Positions 49,537-59,340 are shown, numbered from the stretch's first letter. The stretch: DNA of 64,000 nt from Acinetobacter piscicola (GCF_015218165.1 NZ_CP048659.1:372001-436000); one strand, 5' to 3'. A program made the numbers and translations. Notes: a model not told the origin generated them from the letters alone.

Positions 49537-50733
49537 ATGAAGCAAATTTTGGGCGTCTATAGTTTTGTTGCTTTAATTCTGCTCGCTGTTTTGAGTTTGC
49601 TGAGTTATTCCTCAGGTGCTGGCTATATTTATGTTTTGTGGCGTGATATTCAAATCCAGACCAATATTTGGGTGATGGTTTTCTTCTTCCTGTTGTTGAG
49701 TTTTATGGTGCATAGCACTTGGTATTTGATGAAGCGTTATCTGAATCAAGAGCGCCGTAAATTGGAAAATACCTTTAGTTTTAGCCGTTTGCATCCTTAT
49801 GAACAATTGGGTGTGGTGTGGTTACTCGAAGGTGAAAGTGAGAAACAAGAATTTATTCAAGAAGTGTTTAATCAATCTGGTTTGTTAAAAAATATTATTC
49901 AAGCTCGGTTGTTATTTCGTGCTCAGCATTATATTGAAGCGTTAACTGCTTTGGAGCAGAGCTCAACAGCAGCTTTTGAGCTCGCGGAAATACAACGCAT
50001 TAAAATTTATTTGGCAGAAAATCAAGCACAGCAAGCACTGACACATTTAGAGTTTTTGAGTGGACATGAATTATCACCGTGGTTAAAGCAAGTCAGTCAA
50101 GCCTATGCGCATAAATTACAAAATTTATGGGGAGCATTTGCGATTAAATTTCCATTTGAATATTTACACTCGACGCAGTTTGCTGCCTTATTAAATGAAG
50201 AAACACAACGACTTTGGTTGACTGAATTGCTTTCTAAGCTCGAAACGGCTACAGCGAAAGAAAATGAACTGATTCAACAACGTTATCTACTTGCGGCTGA
50301 GCATTTGACAGATTTGTCTTATGAGATAAAGGTATTGTGGTTGAAAGTATTAACTCATTATCCTGAAATGAGTCAACAGCATCAAAATTTGGCATTGCAA
50401 TTATTAAATGAAAAATTTGATCAGGATGTATTTTATTTATTATTCCAGCATTATTTATTACGCCAGAACCCAGATTATGAATATATTGAACAACAAATCG
50501 AGTATTTAGAAACTAAGTATTCAGGTATTCCTGTATTTGCATTTGCGAAGTGGCATATCTATAACGCTACTGGTAAAACTCAAAAAGCAGAACAATTGTT
50601 ATCACTTTATCCCGATGATCCATTGATGAATTATTTGAGAATTAAGTCCACTTTAAATGGTAATGATGATTTAATTTTACAGTTAAATTCGATTTTTGAA
50701 AATGATGCAAATTTTGTGAAATTTAAAATTTAA
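49537..50733 (+). CDS. hemY: HemY-type heme biosynthesis membrane protein
   Basis: A 398-aa protein with two N-terminal membrane segments (about 5-25 and 40-60) and TPR-like helical repeats after about residue 95. This is the proteobacterial HemY of the hemCDXY operon, not protoporphyrinogen oxidase. The ATG at 49537, one base after the hemX stop, gives MKQILGVYSFVAL; a frame extending upstream to 49435 lies inside hemX and is not used. Confidence 0.85.
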   Translation: MKQILGVYSFVALILLAVLSLLSYSSGAGYIYVLWRDIQIQTNIWVMVFFFLLLSFMVHSTWYLMKRYLNQERRKLENTFSFSRLHPYEQLGVVWLLEGESEKQEFIQEVFNQSGLLKNIIQARLLFRAQHYIEALTALEQSSTAAFELAEIQRIKIYLAENQAQQALTHLEFLSGHELSPWLKQVSQAYAHKLQNLWGAFAIKFPFEYLHSTQFAALLNEETQRLWLTELLSKLETATAKENELIQQRYLLAAEHLTDLSYEIKVLWLKVLTHYPEMSQQHQNLALQLLNEKFDQDVFYLLFQHYLLRQNPDYEYIEQQIEYLETKYSGIPVFAFAKWHIYNATGKTQKAEQLLSLYPDDPLMNYLRIKSTLNGNDDLILQLNSIFENDANFVKFKI

Positions 50734-50744
50734 GGGTTATATAT

Positions 50745-51176
50745 ATGTTGGAATTATCAAACTATCCAATTGTTTATGAGCAAAAAGTCGCATGGGGAGA
50801 TATGGATGCATTTGGACATGTTAATAATGTGCAATATTATCGTTATATAGAAAGTGCACGTATTGCATATTTTGATGCCTTAAATGTATTGGCTGAAGAT
50901 ATATTAACTGTGGTTGCATCAAGTCAATGTAAATACTTAAAACCTGTGTTCTATCCAGATCAATTAAAGATTTATACACGTATTGAAGAAATGCGTAATA
51001 GTGCGATTCGTATGCATTATGTTTTATATAGCATGCAACAAAACCAAGTTGTAGCAGAAGGTGAAGCTGTTGTAGTCTTTGTGGATAAAATCGAAATGAA
51101 AAAAACTACTATTCCAGTTATTTTAAGACAAAAAATAATTGATTTAGAAAATCAAAGTGGAAATAACTTAAAATAA
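50745..51176 (+). CDS. Acyl-CoA thioesterase, hotdog (4HBT) family
   Basis: A 143-aa single hotdog-fold protein with the catalytic-Asp motif WGDMDAFGHVNN (Asp19 to Asp21 region) of the YbgC/4-hydroxybenzoyl-CoA thioesterase group. The substrate is not predictable from sequence. It follows hemY by 11 bp, so it may be the last gene of the heme operon. The ribosome site is weak. Confidence 0.85.
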   Translation: MLELSNYPIVYEQKVAWGDMDAFGHVNNVQYYRYIESARIAYFDALNVLAEDILTVVASSQCKYLKPVFYPDQLKIYTRIEEMRNSAIRMHYVLYSMQQNQVVAEGEAVVVFVDKIEMKKTTIPVILRQKIIDLENQSGNNLK

Positions 51177-51435
51177 TATACATCCTTAAGATTAGTAAAA
51201 AGTGTCCTTTAGAAATGCTTTATTTGGGTTTTGGATATAAAAAGTCAAGATTACTTATTAAGTAAGGAATATGGTGTATATTAATTATTCATGTATAATC
51301 AAAATAACTTTATTTTTTTGTTGATTTTATGTGAATGAATAAAGGGTTTAGTATTGCTAATTAATATTATTAAAAATATTATAATAGCGGAATTATTTTG
51401 AATAATTATTAAGAATTGACTATGGAGTTAATATG
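51177..51435. other. AT-rich leader of the H-NS gene
   Basis: Very AT-rich, as expected for a self-regulated H-NS target. TTACTTATTAAGTAA (51251-51265) is a perfect palindrome except for the centre. No gene is seen. Confidence 0.5.
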
Positions 51436-51759
51436 ATGCCTGATATTAGTGATCTTTCGGTAGAAGAGTTAGAGCGTTTAGCAGCACAAGCTGAAGCCTT
51501 GATTGAATCAAAAAAAGATCAAAAAATAGAAGATGCTTATAATAAAATTATTGAAATTGCAGAAGCTGCGGGTCTAACTTTAGAACAGTTCATCGAATAT
51601 GGTACGCATAAACGTAAAAAGACAACGCGTAAAGCCGTTGAACCACGTTATCGTAACAAAAACAATGCAGCAGAAACATGGACTGGACGTGGTAAACAAC
51701 CTCGTTGGTTAGTGGCGGAAATTGAAAAAGGCGCTAAATTAGAAGATTTCTTGATCTAA
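51436..51759 (+). CDS. hns: H-NS-type nucleoid protein
   Basis: A 107-aa protein with an N-terminal oligomerisation helix (ELERLAAQAEALI), a basic linker (KRKKTTRKAV) and a C-terminal DNA-binding core TWTGRGKQPRWL (near 80-91), the AT-hook-like H-NS motif. It silences AT-rich, often foreign, DNA and could bind the island at the start of this window (inference). Start chosen at the second of two adjacent ATGs, eight bases after GGAG; the first ATG at 51433 is also possible. Confidence 0.9.
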   Translation: MPDISDLSVEELERLAAQAEALIESKKDQKIEDAYNKIIEIAEAAGLTLEQFIEYGTHKRKKTTRKAVEPRYRNKNNAAETWTGRGKQPRWLVAEIEKGAKLEDFLI

Positions 51760-51800
51760 TCTTCATGTAAATGTCATGCAAAGTCCCTAAAATCTAAAGA

Positions 51801-51827
51801 ACCAAGCAAAACTGCTTGGTTTTTTTA
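51801..51827 (+). terminator. Terminator of hns
   Basis: ACCAAGCA and TGCTTGGT arms (51801-51808, 51813-51820) followed by seven T. Confidence 0.92.
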
Positions 51828-51930
51828 TAAGAGTCAATTGGAGATACTCGAAAATTATGCATAATGTGTAGTCATAACTCAGGCATCATCTTGCATGGAA
51901 GAATAAATGAATATGTGTTGGTATGGCTAG

Positions 51931-52674
51931 ATGAATAAAAAATCGAAACAGTTAACATGGTGGATTCTTGGCATTGTTGCCTTTTTCATTTTTGTATTAT
52001 TACAAGTACCTGCGACGTGGTTAATTTCTAAATTTTATAAAAACAATCAAATTTTACACAATGTCAGTGGCAATATTTGGCAAGGTCAAGCAGATTGGCA
52101 GCAAGGCAATTTACGCGGCTCAGTGACTTGGCACACACGTCCTTTTGATTTGATTTTGTTGCGTGCGGGTGCAAATGTTGAAATTCATAGTGGGCAAACA
52201 CAGCTTAACGGTGTTGCAGCATATGGTTTGGGTAAGCGAGTCACCATTAAAAATATGACGGGACAAATTGCACCAGAAACACTGAAAAGCATTGTTGATT
52301 GGCAATGGCCCGTCAATGCCATTCAACTTAAAGATGTCAGTTTTAAGTTTAAGCAAGAGACAGGTTTTAGTGAAAGTGATGGTCAACTACAGTGGGCGGG
52401 TGGTGAGTTAATTTACACCTATGCTCAGCGCCAAGATCGTATGAATATGCCATCGTTGAATGGTCAACTGAAGGATGAAGCAGGTAAACTGATTTTTGAT
52501 ATTCAAGATCAACGTAGTCAAAAAATGGTCAATATTACTTTAGATCCCACAATGATGCTCGATGTGCAATTGACACAACGTTTCTTGTTAAATGTCCCTT
52601 CTTATGATGGTAAAGCTGGTTTAGATACTTATGTAATCAGTAGTCGTCAGCCTTTGTTGCAAGGAGGCTCATAA
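51931..52674 (+). CDS. gspN: Type II secretion protein GspN
   Basis: A 247-aa inner-membrane-anchored periplasmic protein of the type II secretion system. One N-terminal membrane segment (about 10-30) is followed by a beta-rich periplasmic domain. GspN is present in only some T2SS and its role is unclear. It is the first of gspN-gspC-gspD, 2 bp before gspC, and the rest of the T2SS genes are not in this window. Confidence 0.88.
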   Translation: MNKKSKQLTWWILGIVAFFIFVLLQVPATWLISKFYKNNQILHNVSGNIWQGQADWQQGNLRGSVTWHTRPFDLILLRAGANVEIHSGQTQLNGVAAYGLGKRVTIKNMTGQIAPETLKSIVDWQWPVNAIQLKDVSFKFKQETGFSESDGQLQWAGGELIYTYAQRQDRMNMPSLNGQLKDEAGKLIFDIQDQRSQKMVNITLDPTMMLDVQLTQRFLLNVPSYDGKAGLDTYVISSRQPLLQGGS

Positions 52675-52676
52675 CC

Positions 52677-53534
52677 ATGAATTTTCAACAACACCTTGAA
52701 CATATTTCGTGGAAAAAGCTCGATAAACTTGCGCCTGTGGTTTTATTGTTATTGATTTTGGCAATCGCTTGGAAATTGGCTGCAATGTTTTGGTGGGTGA
52801 TTGCACCTCCTCAAGTGATACAGCCCGAAGCGGTGCAGCTTGGGGCACAACAACCCCAAGTTCCGAATATTTCGAGTTTTGCACTATTTTATGAAGCCAA
52901 TAAAAGTGAAGCCGCGGCGGATGAAACTATTCCAATGCAATTGCAAGGCGTGGTTGTAGGTTATCCAAGCCGAAACTCCTCAGCTGTAATTAAGGTTAAT
53001 GAAGTTGCAGACCGTTTTATTGTTGGACAGAATATTGACAACAGTGGCTATGAATTGTCAGAAGTATATTGGGATCGGGTCATTTTACGTCAGGCAAGTG
53101 GTGCAACTCGAGAGTTAAAATTTAATAGTTTAGGTAGCTTGTACCAACCTATTGAGCCAAATCAATCGGGTTCAGCAAGTGTCGCACCACTCCAACAAGA
53201 TGTACAGCCTGCAACAGAGCCTTCACCGAGTAATAGTCAAAGCGCACTGACTCAAGCCATTGAGAAAATGAATCAAGACAAAGATCAATATTTAAAAAAT
53301 ATGGGCGTCAATACACAAGGTGGACAGGGCTATGAAGTGACAGATCAAACGCCTGCGGTGCTGCGTAACAAATTAGGCTTGAGGTCGGGTGATCGTATTA
53401 TTTCTCTTAATGGACAAGCTGTGGGGCAGGGACAAAGTGATATACAACTGTTAGAACAAGCCAAACGTGATGGTAAAGTAAGAATTGAAATTAAGCGTGG
53501 TGATCAGGTGATGACCATTCAGCAAAGTTTGTAA
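52677..53534 (+). CDS. gspC: Type II secretion protein GspC
   Basis: A 285-aa inner-membrane linker of the T2SS. A membrane segment at about 22-42 is followed by the homology region that binds GspD (PMQLQGVVVGYPSRNSSAV), a Gln/Ser-rich stretch, and a C-terminal PDZ domain (about 215-285, GLRSGDRIISLNGQ). The strong AAGGAGG before the ATG suggests high expression. Confidence 0.92.
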   Translation: MNFQQHLEHISWKKLDKLAPVVLLLLILAIAWKLAAMFWWVIAPPQVIQPEAVQLGAQQPQVPNISSFALFYEANKSEAAADETIPMQLQGVVVGYPSRNSSAVIKVNEVADRFIVGQNIDNSGYELSEVYWDRVILRQASGATRELKFNSLGSLYQPIEPNQSGSASVAPLQQDVQPATEPSPSNSQSALTQAIEKMNQDKDQYLKNMGVNTQGGQGYEVTDQTPAVLRNKLGLRSGDRIISLNGQAVGQGQSDIQLLEQAKRDGKVRIEIKRGDQVMTIQQSL

Positions 53535-53575
53535 GTGATGAGAACTACAAATAAAATTAGGAAAGATAATAAGTT

Positions 53576-55816
53576 ATGGCTTTTTTGAATCATCGACCAG
53601 TTTGGGCTCTTGTAGTCGCTGCTCCTTTAATGACGGTTATCAGCACAGCAAGCCATGCACAAACATGGAAAATTAACTTACGTGATGCAGATTTAACTGC
53701 TTTTATTAATGAAGTCGCAGACATTACAGGGAAAAATTTTGCAGTTGATCCGCGTGTGCGTGGCAACGTTACGGTGATTTCAAATAAGCCGCTGAATAAA
53801 AATGAAGTTTATGACTTATTTTTAGGTGTACTTAATGTTAATGGGGTGGTTGCTGTGCCATCAGGTAACACCATTCGCCTTATTCCTGACAGTAATATTC
53901 GCAACACGAATGTGCAGTACGACCCGCGAAATAATGCACGTGGTGATCAAGTCGTAACACGTGTGATTTGGCTAGAAAATACCAATCCAAATGATTTGAT
54001 TCCTGCTTTACGTCCACTGATGCCCCAATTTGCCCATATGGCAGCCATTCAGGGAACAAATGCTCTAATCGTGTCAGATCGTGCAAGTAATATTTATCAG
54101 ATTGAAACGATTATCCGTAACTTAGATGGTACGGGGCAAAATGACATTGAAGCGATTACCCTGCAATCGAGTCAAGCCGAAGAAATTATAAGTCTGCTTG
54201 ATTCGATGGCGGCGACAGGATCTTCTAAAGATTTTGCTGGTTCTCGTGTGCGAATCATTGCAGATAAACGGACGAATCGAATTATTTTAAAAGGTGATCC
54301 GACATCACGTAAACGTTTGCGTCACATGGTAGAAATGCTGGATGTACCTTCAGCAGATCGTTTGGGTGGCTTGAAAGTCTTTAAGCTAAAATATGCCAAT
54401 GCAAAAAACTTATCTGAAATTTTACAAGGACTGGTTACAGGTCAGGCTGTGAGCTCAAGCAATAACGGCAACAATAATAGCAACAATAGCTCAATCAATA
54501 ACTTAACCAATAACAATACAAATGGTTCATCGCTGAGTAATAGCTCAAGCGCTTCAAGTGCGACAGGTTCATCGATTAATTTAAACAGTAATACTTCAAA
54601 TAATAATCAAAATAATATCAGCAGCTTTAATGCCAATGGAGTCAGTATTATTGCTGACAGCACGCAAAATGCCTTGATTGTAAAAGCTGAACCGCAGCTT
54701 ATGCGAGAAATTGATGCTGCGATTCAACAACTTGACATACGTCGTCAACAAGTTTTGATAGAAGCAGCCATCATTGAAATAGAAGGCAATGATGCAGATC
54801 AACTAGGCGTGCAATGGGCAATGGGGGATTTGAGTACAGGCGTAGGTTTGATTAACTTCTCTAATGTCGGGTCGAGTTTAGCAAGCTTAGCAGCAGGTTA
54901 TTTGACAGGTGGTGCAGCAGGCATTGGTGCAGCAATGGCTGGGAACAGTAATCAAGGTGCGGGTACATCTCTAATCTTAGGAGATTATCGAGAAGGTGCG
55001 AATGGTTCTCGTAAACTTTATGGCGCGATGATCCAAGCACTCAAAGAGAAAACCAAATCTAATTTATTATCTACACCGTCTATTGTGACGATGGACAATG
55101 AAGAGGCGTATATCGTAGTGGGGGAAAACGTTCCATTTGTGACGGGTTCTGTCAGTACAGGAAGTGGCGGCACAGTCAATCCATATACTTCGATTGAGCG
55201 TAAAGATGTCGGGATTACCTTGAAAGTAACCCCGCAAATTGGAGAAGGTGGATCAGTGCGACTTGCAGTTGAACAAGAAGTCTCAAATGTGAATCAAAGT
55301 CGTGGACAAGCAGCGGATTTGGTCACCAGTAAACGTGCGATTAAAACCACGGTCTTGGCAGATCATGGGCAAACTATCGTTTTAGGTGGTTTGATTGCAG
55401 ATAATAGCGTGACTGGGCGTCAGTCAGTACCTTTCTTGGGTGCGATTCCGGGTCTAGGGCGTCTTTTTAGATCAGACAATAATAGTAATCAAAAACGTAA
55501 CTTATTGATCTTTATTCATCCAACCATTGTCGATGATAATACGGATGTGCGCCGTTTAACTCAGCAACGTTATGACCAACTCTATGGTTTGCAATTGGCA
55601 ATGGATAAAGATGGTAACTTTGCTAAATTGCCTGCCAATATAGAAGATGTGTATCAACAACGTCTACCATTGACCTCTAATCCACAAAATCAGCCAAAAA
55701 TTATTCAGCCTACTCCTCAAAATTATCAACAGGTTCCGTCGGGTGGTGCACACAAAGCCGTCACTACACCTGTTGCAGAAGATCAATCTAAAATTCAGCA
55801 GCAAAGGGTCAATTAA
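53576..55816 (+). CDS. gspD: Type II secretion secretin GspD
   Basis: A 746-aa outer-membrane channel of the T2SS. Signal peptide about 1-28 (ends SHAQ), N0 domain, three N1-N3 repeat domains to about residue 390, and the secretin core with the conserved GENVPFVTG and VPFLGAIPGLGRLF, ending in a C-terminal S-domain-like tail. An Asn/Ser-rich linker of about 55 residues (about 295-350) lies inside the N3 region. No pilotin gene is adjacent. Confidence 0.95.
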   Translation: MAFLNHRPVWALVVAAPLMTVISTASHAQTWKINLRDADLTAFINEVADITGKNFAVDPRVRGNVTVISNKPLNKNEVYDLFLGVLNVNGVVAVPSGNTIRLIPDSNIRNTNVQYDPRNNARGDQVVTRVIWLENTNPNDLIPALRPLMPQFAHMAAIQGTNALIVSDRASNIYQIETIIRNLDGTGQNDIEAITLQSSQAEEIISLLDSMAATGSSKDFAGSRVRIIADKRTNRIILKGDPTSRKRLRHMVEMLDVPSADRLGGLKVFKLKYANAKNLSEILQGLVTGQAVSSSNNGNNNSNNSSINNLTNNNTNGSSLSNSSSASSATGSSINLNSNTSNNNQNNISSFNANGVSIIADSTQNALIVKAEPQLMREIDAAIQQLDIRRQQVLIEAAIIEIEGNDADQLGVQWAMGDLSTGVGLINFSNVGSSLASLAAGYLTGGAAGIGAAMAGNSNQGAGTSLILGDYREGANGSRKLYGAMIQALKEKTKSNLLSTPSIVTMDNEEAYIVVGENVPFVTGSVSTGSGGTVNPYTSIERKDVGITLKVTPQIGEGGSVRLAVEQEVSNVNQSRGQAADLVTSKRAIKTTVLADHGQTIVLGGLIADNSVTGRQSVPFLGAIPGLGRLFRSDNNSNQKRNLLIFIHPTIVDDNTDVRRLTQQRYDQLYGLQLAMDKDGNFAKLPANIEDVYQQRLPLTSNPQNQPKIIQPTPQNYQQVPSGGAHKAVTTPVAEDQSKIQQQRVN

Positions 55817-55941
55817 ATCTTGAGTTAACTTCACTTTGGCGATAAAGATTGTAGAATTCAGTTTGTCTGATCGTGGTTAAGACTATTAAAAACTGAATTT
55901 TGCATGTTAATATGCTTTTGAATCAGAATGAGAAGATCATC

Positions 55942-56658
55942 ATGACTTGGAAATTAAAGGCAATTAGTGCAGAACTTGAAGGGAAAGAGGTTTCAATTGA
56001 CAAAGACATGTTAGTTGGTCGCCATCAAGAGGCTGATATTTTATTGCAAGCGGCAGAAATTTCACGTCGCCATGCTGCTTTTTTAGTAAAAGATGATGCA
56101 CTTTGGGTTCAAGATTTGAAATCTTCTAATGGTACATTTGTAAATGATATTCGTATTGATGAACAAAAATTGTTAAAAGATAATGATATTGTTCAATTTG
56201 CTAGTCTAAAATTTCATGTCTATGCACCTGCTGTTCAGGTGGAGACTGTGCCTGAAATCGTTGCGCCTATGGTCACTGCTGACGTTGAGGAAATTATTCA
56301 ACCTGCTGAAGCAATTGCTACCTCAGAGATTAAACCACCTGTGGTAGAGGAAAAAATTGAAAAAGAAAAAACCGCAGCAGAAAAAATGAATGAACAGGGG
56401 ATGCCTGAACTTTCATCACGAGATGAACATGTGCAACTGTCACGTGATGGTATGCCAACCAATATCGGTGTGCCAAAACCTGCGCCAATCCCTGCCAATG
56501 TAGACATCCATGCACCAGTACCAGAAGCGTGTGAAATTAAAACACCTGAAGTTTGTGTTGAGAAAGAAGTAGAAACCCAGAAAAATGCAAAAGTTGGACT
56601 CATTACCATTATTACTTTGGTCATTTTGGCGGTGATTGCTTGGCTATTCTTTAAATAA
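55942..56658 (+). CDS. FHA-domain membrane protein
   Basis: A 238-aa protein with an N-terminal FHA domain (about 15-95; LVGRHQEADILL, SRRHA, SSNGTFVN), which binds phosphothreonine peptides. A long Pro/Glu/Val-rich linker (about 96-215) and a C-terminal membrane anchor (about 218-237) follow, so the FHA domain would be cytoplasmic. Start at 55942, with GAGAAG upstream. It follows gspD, but a role in secretion is only suggested by position. The kinase partner is unknown. Confidence 0.85.
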   Translation: MTWKLKAISAELEGKEVSIDKDMLVGRHQEADILLQAAEISRRHAAFLVKDDALWVQDLKSSNGTFVNDIRIDEQKLLKDNDIVQFASLKFHVYAPAVQVETVPEIVAPMVTADVEEIIQPAEAIATSEIKPPVVEEKIEKEKTAAEKMNEQGMPELSSRDEHVQLSRDGMPTNIGVPKPAPIPANVDIHAPVPEACEIKTPEVCVEKEVETQKNAKVGLITIITLVILAVIAWLFFK

Positions 56659-56679
56659 GCCTTGTTTCAACCTACAATC

Positions 56680-56708
56680 AAGGCATGCAATCGCATGCCT
56701 TTGTTTTA
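56680..56708 (+). terminator. Terminator after the FHA gene
   Basis: AAGGCATGC and GCATGCCTT form a 9-bp stem with an AATC loop, followed by TGTTTT. Confidence 0.75.
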
Positions 56709-56732
56709 TCAGTGATCAGTGGATGTAAAAAG

Positions 56733-57401
56733 ATGAATGTTGCAAAGTTGGATCAGCGAGAACTTATTTTATTTGATTTGGATGGAACCTTAGTTGATTC
56801 AGCATTTGATCTCTATCGTGCGATGAATTTAAGTCTGGCACGTTTGGATTTACCTTTGGTGACTGAGGCGCAAGTGCGGGTTTGGATTGGTAAGGGAACA
56901 TCATTATTTTGTGAAAGCACCTTGCAATATCTAAAAGGTGAAGTTGATCCTGATTTGCATCAACAGCTTTTGGCTACATTTTTAGAAATTTATAATGCTG
57001 AACCTTGTGTAGATACCAAAGCATTTGATGGTGTTCTTGATTTTTTAGAGTGGGGGTTGAAACACAATAAAAAATTGATTTGCGTGACCAATAAGCCTGA
57101 GCAACCCGCTCGAAAAATTTTACAAGAATTGAAAATGGATCACTATTTTATAGATGTGATTGGCGGTGACCGTTTTGCAGAACGCAAACCTGATCCGATA
57201 CAGTTAAATTATTGTATAGAACATTATAAGTCTAGTGCTGATAAAACCTTAATGATTGGTGATTCGAGTAATGATGTTGCAGCAGCACGCCGTGCCCAGG
57301 TCGATTGTGTTGTTTTAAGCTATGGTTATAATCATGGTGAGGATATTCAGTTATGTCAGCCACAACAGGTGGTCGATAATATGATGGAATTGCTGCGTTA
57401 A
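56733..57401 (+). CDS. gph: Phosphoglycolate phosphatase (HAD family)
   Basis: A 222-aa HAD-superfamily phosphatase. Motif I is FDLDGTLVDS, motif II is in CVTNKPE, and motif III/IV GDSSNDVAAARRA is near residue 175. It clears 2-phosphoglycolate from DNA repair and oxidation. The ATG at 56733 gives MNVAKLDQRELILFDLDGT; a frame extending to 56685 has no support. It lies upstream of trpE, as gph-trpE often does in pseudomonads. Confidence 0.9.
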   Translation: MNVAKLDQRELILFDLDGTLVDSAFDLYRAMNLSLARLDLPLVTEAQVRVWIGKGTSLFCESTLQYLKGEVDPDLHQQLLATFLEIYNAEPCVDTKAFDGVLDFLEWGLKHNKKLICVTNKPEQPARKILQELKMDHYFIDVIGGDRFAERKPDPIQLNYCIEHYKSSADKTLMIGDSSNDVAAARRAQVDCVVLSYGYNHGEDIQLCQPQQVVDNMMELLR

Positions 57402-57535
57402 GTGAATGTAAACCCTGCAAAATAAATTGATGACAAAGGAAAGAGGAATGAACAGTAAAAAAGTTTTTCGATGGCGATACTAAGTAAGATTTTTATTTTA
57501 AGCCACTGAGTAAAATCGAAAAAGAGAACTTCCTG

Positions 57536-59029
57536 ATGACGACATTAAATCAATTTGAACAATTAAAAACAGCAGGCTACAACCTTATTCCTGTCTATCG
57601 CCAACGTCTTGCAGATACAGACACGCCTTTATCTGTATTTGCCCGACTCAAAGATCATAAACAAGCTTATTTATTTGAATCTGTAGAAGGTGGTGAGAAC
57701 TGGGCGCGTTATTCGATTATTGGTTTGGGGGAATCAACGGTTTTTTCCTGTAATGCAGGGCAACTCACCATTCAACAAGCCAATGGCGATATAAGTCAGC
57801 AGACATGCTTAGATCCCTTTCAATATATTCGAGACTTTCAAGCACAGTTTAAGGTGCCGCCACATGACCTTATTCCAGATTTACCACAATTTACTGGAGG
57901 CTTGGTGGGGTACTTTGGTTATGACTCAGTGCGCTATATCGAGCCACGATTAAATAACGTGCCTGAAGCAGACCCGGTGGGTTTGCCTGATTTATGGATG
58001 ATGCTGTCTAAAACTGTGATTGTCTTTGATAATTTAAAAGATACCTTGTTTTTGATTGTACATGCAGATGTCAATGATGCAGATGCTTATCAAAAAGCAC
58101 AGCAACAACTTGATGAACTTGAGACTTTACTGGCAACGCCAATCAGCTTACAAGCCAAAAAACATACTGCACCGCATTTTGAATCATTAACAGGTAAAGA
58201 AAACTACCTTGCTTCGATTGAAAAGGTTAAAGAGTACATCCGTGCAGGCGATGTGATGCAAGTAGTACCTGGGCATCGTATGGTGTCAGATTTTGATGGT
58301 GAGCCTTTGCAGGTGTATAGAGCCTTACGTCATTTGAATCCATCGCCTTATTTGTTTTTGGTGCAAGGACAGACTTTGGAAAATAATCAACCGTTCCATA
58401 TTGTCGGTTCTTCCCCAGAAATTTTATCTCGTTTAGAAAATGGCATTGCCACAGTGCGTCCACTTGCTGGGACTCGCCCACGCGGTAAAACCAAAGAAGA
58501 AGATCTAGCACTTGAAAAAGATTTATTGTCTGATGAAAAAGAAATTGCAGAACATTTAATGTTGATTGACTTAGGGCGAAATGATGTTGGTCGTATTTCA
58601 AAAATAGGCAAAGTGCAAGTGACTGATCAAATGGTGATCGAGCGCTATTCACACGTTATGCACATTGTGTCCAATGTACAAGGCGAAGTGCGTGATGATG
58701 TGGATGCTTTGGATGTTTTTAAAGCAACTTTCCCTGCAGGTACGCTGTCAGGTGCACCAAAAATACGTGCAATGGAAATTATTGACGAAGTCGAGCCTGT
58801 AAAACGTGGAATTTTTGGTGGTGCTGTTGGTTATTTAGGCTGGCATGGTGAAATGGACATGTCGATTGCGATCCGTACCTGCGTAATTCGTGAAAATAAG
58901 GTCTATGTACAGGCAGGAGCAGGCTTAGTTTATGACTCAAATCCTGAATCTGAGTGGAATGAAACCCAAATAAAAGCTCGCGCAGTGATCAAAGCGGTTG
59001 AATTATCATCAAATGGATTGATTTTATAG
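57536..59029 (+). CDS. trpE: Anthranilate synthase component I
   Basis: A 497-aa enzyme that makes anthranilate from chorismate with ammonia from TrpG. The N-terminal tryptophan-binding LFES motif is in LFESVEGGENWARYS. The catalytic core has PLAGTRPRGKTKEED, LIDLGRNDVGR and FPAGTLSGAPK. trpG is not in the window, and no leader peptide attenuator is seen before it. Confidence 0.96.
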   Translation: MTTLNQFEQLKTAGYNLIPVYRQRLADTDTPLSVFARLKDHKQAYLFESVEGGENWARYSIIGLGESTVFSCNAGQLTIQQANGDISQQTCLDPFQYIRDFQAQFKVPPHDLIPDLPQFTGGLVGYFGYDSVRYIEPRLNNVPEADPVGLPDLWMMLSKTVIVFDNLKDTLFLIVHADVNDADAYQKAQQQLDELETLLATPISLQAKKHTAPHFESLTGKENYLASIEKVKEYIRAGDVMQVVPGHRMVSDFDGEPLQVYRALRHLNPSPYLFLVQGQTLENNQPFHIVGSSPEILSRLENGIATVRPLAGTRPRGKTKEEDLALEKDLLSDEKEIAEHLMLIDLGRNDVGRISKIGKVQVTDQMVIERYSHVMHIVSNVQGEVRDDVDALDVFKATFPAGTLSGAPKIRAMEIIDEVEPVKRGIFGGAVGYLGWHGEMDMSIAIRTCVIRENKVYVQAGAGLVYDSNPESEWNETQIKARAVIKAVELSSNGLIL

Positions 59030-59058
59030 GTTTTTAGCGATTTTTTTAAAAAAAACAC

Positions 59059-59086
59059 TTGCAAGGATTTTTCTTTTTGCTAAACT
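59059..59086 (+). promoter_or_regulatory. Promoter of the tRNA-tuf operon
   Basis: TTGCAA (59059-59064) and TAAACT (59081-59086) are 16 bp apart, followed by a GC-rich discriminator, CACACCG, about 40 bp before the first tRNA. Confidence 0.6.
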
Positions 59087-59126
59087 GCACACCGTTCCGA
59101 TACGAAAGGTACGAAACAAAAGAAAC

Positions 59127-59202
<76 letters not shown>

Positions 59203-59256
59203 TCTAAAGTTTTGTAATGTAATAGTAAAGGTTCAACACTGAAAGTAAGTGTAATT

Positions 59257-59340
59257 GGTGGGATTCCCGAGCGGTCAAAGGGAGCAGACTGTAACTCTGC
59301 CACGAAAGTTTCGAAGGTTCGAATCCTTCTCCCACCACCA
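59257..59340 (+). tRNA. tRNA-Tyr (anticodon GTA)
   Basis: 84 nt with a long variable arm, acceptor GGTGGGA/TCCCACC, anticodon GTA in CTGTAAC, T arm GGTTCGAATCC, CCA encoded. Confidence 0.97.
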
